A DNA stretch of 23,127 nucleotides from Candidatus Methylomirabilis sp. (GTDB lineage Bacteria > DYJV01). Positions 19,831 through 23,127 of this stretch are shown here, one piece after another; the first letter of the stretch is position 1; each line of letters begins with the position of its first letter. A program made the translations under genes and the position numbers. The stretch covers positions 1 through 23,127 of the forward strand of contig DYJV01000039.1 of assembly GCA_020722945.1 (NCBI GenBank). Reading direction: 5' to 3'. Below the pieces are notes generated by a model that was given only the letters and a program-made list of their open reading frames with translations, ran no database searches and was not told the DNA's origin.

Positions 19831-19863
19831 AATGGAGACAAGTGTAGAATCTTATTTTTTGTT

Positions 19864-19906
19864 ATCATCACCCTAAATTTTAAAATGCTAAAAAGGGTAT
19901 GATGAT
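19864..19906 (+). other. Long imperfect hairpin in the leader of the assembly ATPase gene
   Basis: ATCATCACCCT (19864-19874) pairs with AGGGTATGATGAT (19894-19906) with a two-base bulge (TA). The loop contains a further A/T pairing (TTTTA with TAAAA). Only a weak T-run follows, so it is a poor terminator; it may be a leader structure or a protein site. Confidence 0.4.
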
Positions 19907-19950
19907 TTTAGTTGATATTTTACTGTTTTCTTTCTTTGTATGAGTGGTTA

Positions 19951-19966
19951 TTCTGATGTATCAGAA
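19951..19966. promoter_or_regulatory. 16 bp dyad, possible operator
   Basis: TTCTGAT-GT-ATCAGAA is a perfect inverted repeat with 7 bp arms and a 2 bp centre, 49 bp before the start codon of the assembly ATPase gene. The form suits a dimeric regulator. No regulator gene lies next to it in the window. Confidence 0.4.
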
Positions 19967-20015
19967 GTGATATTGAACTTTTTTATTTTTAAAATATCTT
20001 GTTTTTGGGGGAGGG

Positions 20016-21698
20016 ATGAAGCTTCAAAAAATTAGAATAGGTGAACTGTTGATTGAAAAGAGACTGATCACAGAAGCACAAGTTAAGCTTGCTCTTGAAG
20101 AGCAGAAGAAGAGTGGAGATAAACTTGGTTCTGTTTTTATAAAACTTGGTTATATATCAGAGGATAAGCTACTTGATATTTTGGCTGCCCAGTTACAGAT
20201 TCACAAAATTAAAGCTGAAGATATCCAGATAACTTCTGACCTAAAATTTATAATCCCTGAAAATAGAGCAAAACAGCTTGAAATACTTCCGGTTAAAATA
20301 GAGCCCGATTATATACATATTGCTACCAATGATCCACTCAATATATTTGCAATTGATGAAGCCCAAAGGATATCGAAGAGGGAAGTCATCCCATATATAA
20401 TATCTAAAGATGACTTTATCATAGTTTATTCAAAAATTTATGGGACAGGTGATAAGCTCTACAAAATAGCAAAAGATATAGAGCAGAAGATATCAAGTTC
20501 TGGGACAGATTCAAAATTTCTTGAAAAGCTTGCTGAAGATGCTCCTGTTATAAATCTTGTTGATAGTTTTATTGTCAAAGCTATTGGAGAGAAAGCAAGT
20601 GATATACATATCGAAGCTGAAGAGGATATGCTCAGGATACGATATAGGGTAGATGGGATATTAAAAGAGGTGATTACTTTAAAGAAAGTGCTCTATTCAC
20701 CTATTATTTCAAGGATCAAGATTCTTTCAAATATGAATATTGCAGAGAAGAGAGTTCCGCAGGATGGGAGATTTAAAATTATTTACAACAATAAAGATGT
20801 AGATTTTAGGGTTTCAACTCTCCCTACAAGTTTTGGTGAGAAGATAGTTTTGAGGATACTTGACAAAAGTCAAGAGCTGCTTGATTTTAAAAATCTTGGA
20901 ATAGATGAATACAATTATAAAATTTACGAAAAAATAATAGCTCATCCGTATGGTATAGTGCTTATATCGGGACCTACCGGAAGTGGGAAGACAACCACTC
21001 TTTATGCCACATTAAACAAACTCAATACAATTGAGAAAAATATAATTACTGTTGAGGATCCTATCGAATATAAATTTAAGCTGATAAATCAGGTTCAGGT
21101 TGATGAGAAAGCTGACCTCACTTTTGCTAATTCCCTCAGGTCTATTTTGAGACAAGACCCAGATATTATAATGATAGGTGAGATAAGAGACAAGGAGACT
21201 GCTGAAATAGCTATTCAGGCATCTCTTACAGGACATCTTGTCCTTTCAACTATACATACGAATGATGCTGTAAGTAGTGTGGCAAGGCTTATTGATATGG
21301 GGATAGAGAATTTTCTTGTTTCATCATCTGTTATTGGTGTTGGATCACAGAGATTAGTGCGGAGGATATGTGAAAACTGCAAGGAGGCTTATACTCCTGC
21401 CCCAGAGATATTGGATAGACTATCTTTACCCAAAGATGGTAATTTACAATTTTATAGAGGGCGTGGGTGTGATAAATGTTCAGGGAGTGGATACAAAGGG
21501 AGAATATCAGTTTTTGAGATATTAAAGATGACTTCAGAGATAAAAGATGCAATAAATAGAAATGAATCTATTTCATTCATTAAAAAATTGGCAATCTCAC
21601 AAGGGTTTAGACCTATGTTTAACAATGGCATCAATTTGGTAAAAGAGGGTGTTACAACTCTTGAAGAGATTCTCAGAGTTACGACTATTGAGGAGTAA
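20016..21698 (+). CDS. PilB/GspE-family type IV pilus or type II secretion assembly ATPase with MshEN domain
   Basis: This cytoplasmic hexameric ATPase powers pilin or pseudopilin assembly. The 560-residue protein starts with an MshEN-type domain made of two similar motifs (7-30, R-x-G...Q; and 37-59, LG...Q) that in relatives bind cyclic-di-GMP. The ATPase core has Walker A GPTGSGKTT (319-327), Asp box VEDPIE (346-351), Walker B DIIMIGEIRD (383-392), His box TGHLVLSTIHTN (405-416) and a zinc-binding tetracysteine C452/C455/C485/C488. The 29-residue spacing between Cys pairs is like GspE, while the length is more like PilB, so the system cannot be decided. GGGGG lies 4 bp before the ATG. The partner membrane protein follows after 10 bp. 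Confidence 0.92.
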   Translation: MKLQKIRIGELLIEKRLITEAQVKLALEEQKKSGDKLGSVFIKLGYISEDKLLDILAAQLQIHKIKAEDIQITSDLKFIIPENRAKQLEILPVKIEPDYIHIATNDPLNIFAIDEAQRISKREVIPYIISKDDFIIVYSKIYGTGDKLYKIAKDIEQKISSSGTDSKFLEKLAEDAPVINLVDSFIVKAIGEKASDIHIEAEEDMLRIRYRVDGILKEVITLKKVLYSPIISRIKILSNMNIAEKRVPQDGRFKIIYNNKDVDFRVSTLPTSFGEKIVLRILDKSQELLDFKNLGIDEYNYKIYEKIIAHPYGIVLISGPTGSGKTTTLYATLNKLNTIEKNIITVEDPIEYKFKLINQVQVDEKADLTFANSLRSILRQDPDIIMIGEIRDKETAEIAIQASLTGHLVLSTIHTNDAVSSVARLIDMGIENFLVSSSVIGVGSQRLVRRICENCKEAYTPAPEILDRLSLPKDGNLQFYRGRGCDKCSGSGYKGRISVFEILKMTSEIKDAINRNESISFIKKLAISQGFRPMFNNGINLVKEGVTTLEEILRVTTIEE

Positions 21699-21708
21699 TA
21701 ATTTTTAA

Positions 21709-22938
21709 ATGGATATCAAATTTTTCTATAAAGCAAAAAGGGGAGATGGAAAGGTAGAGAGTGGAGTTGTAACTTCTACTGATGAGTTTTCTGTGGAGCT
21801 AATGCTTATTGATAAAGGCTTGGAAGTAATTAATATAAGGGCTGCAAATGTAATTGATGAGCTAAATGAATCTTTTCTTGCTCTCCAAGCAAAATTGTCA
21901 GTTGTTGGACTAAAAGATATTATTGTTTTTACCAGACAATTTTCAACTCTTTTTTCTGCTGGAATACCTATTGTTACTATATTTGACAGATTAAAATCTC
22001 AAAATTTCAAACCTAAACTAAAAATTGCACTCGAAAGAATTTCCAAAGATATAGAATCTGGGACTTCACTAAGTTTAGCATTTGGAAAGCACCCTGACAT
22101 ATTTTCTTCACTTTATGTTGGGATGATAAAAGTTGGTGAAGATGGAGGTGTGCTTGATATAATACTTGAAAGACTTGCAAAAATTCTTGAAACACAGCTC
22201 GATACAAATAACAAGATAAAATCTGCTACACGTTACCCTAAAATAGTGGTTTCAGCCATAATAATAGCTTTTATTATACTTCTTACCTTTGTAATTCCCA
22301 AATTTGTTGCTATGTTCTCAAAGTTTAATGCAGAGCTTCCACTTCCCACAAAGATTTTGATATTTATGAACCATGCTTTTCAGCGATATTGGTGGGTTGT
22401 TGCTGCTATTGTTATAGCTACAATATTTCTTTTTAAACAGTATAAAAAAACTGATGTTGGGAAAGTAAAGATTGACCAGTTGATACTAAAAATCCCAATA
22501 GTTGGTGCATTACTCCAGAAAATATATATTTCGAGAGTTGTGAGAATACTTGGACTCCTCTACAAAAGTGGTATCCCTGTTGTAAGTAGTATGGATATAG
22601 TATCGGAAGTTTCTGAAAATGAGATTTTTAAAAGAGAGCTTTTATCTATAAAAAACAAAATATCTATGGGGTTTGCTATAAATACAGCAGTAAAAGAATC
22701 AGCTATATTTCCCTTGATAGTTGGGGATATGGTTGAATCTGGTGAAGAGACAGGCAGTCTTGATGAAATGCTCTTTAAAGTAGCTGATTATTTTGATGAA
22801 GAGGTAGAGTATAGTATTGCAAATCTATCATCAGCAATAGAACCTATTTTACTCCTTTTTATAGCAGGTATGATACTGATCATAGCTCTTGGTGTCTTCC
22901 TCCCAATGTGGGATATGATAAAGATATTCAAGCAGTAA
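21709..22938 (+). CDS. PilC/GspF-family inner-membrane platform protein
   Basis: This polytopic protein of 409 residues is the platform on which the assembly ATPase acts. It begins with the usual FFYKAKRGDGKVESG block, has two repeated T2SSF cytoplasmic domains (about 65-190 and 265-390; FTRQFSTLFSAGIP in the first, ISRVVRILGLLYKSGIP in the second), and three main membrane segments at about 177-200, 225-245 and near the C-terminus (PILLLFIAGMILIIALGVFLP). The gene follows the ATPase gene by 10 bp. The nearest good ribosome binding site is GAGGAG, which ends 13 bp before the ATG and overlaps the end of the ATPase gene, so translation may depend on coupling. The rest of the locus is outside the window. 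Confidence 0.93.
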   Translation: MDIKFFYKAKRGDGKVESGVVTSTDEFSVELMLIDKGLEVINIRAANVIDELNESFLALQAKLSVVGLKDIIVFTRQFSTLFSAGIPIVTIFDRLKSQNFKPKLKIALERISKDIESGTSLSLAFGKHPDIFSSLYVGMIKVGEDGGVLDIILERLAKILETQLDTNNKIKSATRYPKIVVSAIIIAFIILLTFVIPKFVAMFSKFNAELPLPTKILIFMNHAFQRYWWVVAAIVIATIFLFKQYKKTDVGKVKIDQLILKIPIVGALLQKIYISRVVRILGLLYKSGIPVVSSMDIVSEVSENEIFKRELLSIKNKISMGFAINTAVKESAIFPLIVGDMVESGEETGSLDEMLFKVADYFDEEVEYSIANLSSAIEPILLLFIAGMILIIALGVFLPMWDMIKIFKQ

Positions 22939-22950
22939 GGGGAGAAGGAC

Positions 22951-23003
22951 AGGCTGAAGGCTGAAGGGAAAGATAAAATTCAAGGTTTAAAATTTAAATT
23001 ATA
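22951..23003. repeat. Degenerate heptanucleotide repeats
   Basis: Two exact tandem copies of AGGCTGA (22951-22964) are followed, after a 4 bp phase shift, by AAATTCA, AGGTTTA, AAATTTA and AATTATA (22976-23003), all seven bases long and close to the pattern RRRNTNA. Another AGGCTGAAGG lies at 23095-23104. Confidence 0.55.
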
Positions 23004-23053
23004 GTGACAAGCTATATTTTTTGTCATTTCGACGAGCGTAGCGAGGAGAAATC
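23004..23053. repeat. Palindromic dispersed-type repeat after the PilC/GspF gene
   Basis: GTGACAA (23004-23010) pairs with TTGTCAT (23021-23027; the end pair is G-T), and then ATTTC (23026-23030) pairs with GAAAT (23048-23052) around the core GACGAGCGTAGCGAGGA. The GC-rich core in A+T-rich DNA, and the GTCATTTCGACGAGCG wording, resemble a short palindromic element that I recall between genes in many bacterial genomes. It could also act as a weak transcription end for the pilus or secretion genes. Confidence 0.5.
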
Positions 23054-23127
23054 TGGTTTGGATGCTACTATAGCCGCCAAAAGAGTAGGGCGTAAGGCTG
23101 AAGGAAAATATAAAAAATAAAAATAAA

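Noticed and set aside
19740-20015. Cyclic-di-GMP or other known riboswitch before the assembly ATPase gene
   Set aside because: The conserved bases of the GEMM motif are not seen, and no other riboswitch core was recognised.
19940-20035. Small gene of 31 codons at the right end of the divergent region
   Set aside because: It has no ribosome binding site and its last part overlaps the start of the ATPase gene.

Overview
The window carries a complete, unbroken division and cell-wall (dcw) cluster on the + strand (about 528-17723), followed by two surface-sugar genes on the - strand (17821-19501) and the first two genes of a type IV pilus or type II secretion assembly locus on the + strand (20016-22938). 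The DNA is strongly A+T-rich (by eye about two thirds), with many AGA/AGG and ATA codons. MurE has the meso-diaminopimelate DNPR motif, and the cluster is the long form ending in ddl-ftsQ-ftsA-ftsZ. Together these fit a low-GC Gram-negative such as a member of the Deferribacterota. That placement is an inference and was not tested by any search.

Layout: 1-94 is the end of an intergenic repeat array with a 41-42 bp period. 95-452 is A+T-rich with nothing recognisable. 453-514 is a sigma70-type promoter followed at once by three MraZ-type boxes spaced exactly 10 bp apart. Then come mraZ, rsmH, ftsL, ftsI (with a PASTA domain), murE, murF, mraY, murD, ftsW, murG, murC, murB, ddl, ftsQ, ftsA and ftsZ. 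Gaps are at most 18 bp and most junctions overlap, so this looks like one transcription unit under MraZ control, ending at a hairpin terminator at 17760-17803. rfbC and galE run convergently to it, with a probable terminator between them. A 514 bp divergent intergenic region holds promoter-like sequences, a long hairpin and a 16 bp dyad, and leads into the assembly ATPase and its inner-membrane partner. The end of the window holds degenerate heptanucleotide repeats and a palindromic dispersed repeat.

How the genes work together: MurC, MurD, MurE and MurF (with MurB supplying UDP-MurNAc and Ddl supplying D-Ala-D-Ala) build the UDP-MurNAc-pentapeptide. MraY and MurG turn it into lipid II. FtsW and FtsI polymerise and crosslink it at the septum. 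FtsZ, FtsA, FtsQ and FtsL form the divisome scaffold. RsmH methylates 16S rRNA and MraZ regulates the operon. GalE and RfbC supply nucleotide sugars for surface polysaccharide.

I found no previously undescribed system here; this is mostly a canonical core region. The points most worth a second look are the Mollicutes-like MraZ operator in a Gram-negative-type cluster, a divergent FtsZ T7 loop, the cyclic-di-GMP-type motifs in the assembly ATPase, the dyad in front of that ATPase, and the repeats at both ends.
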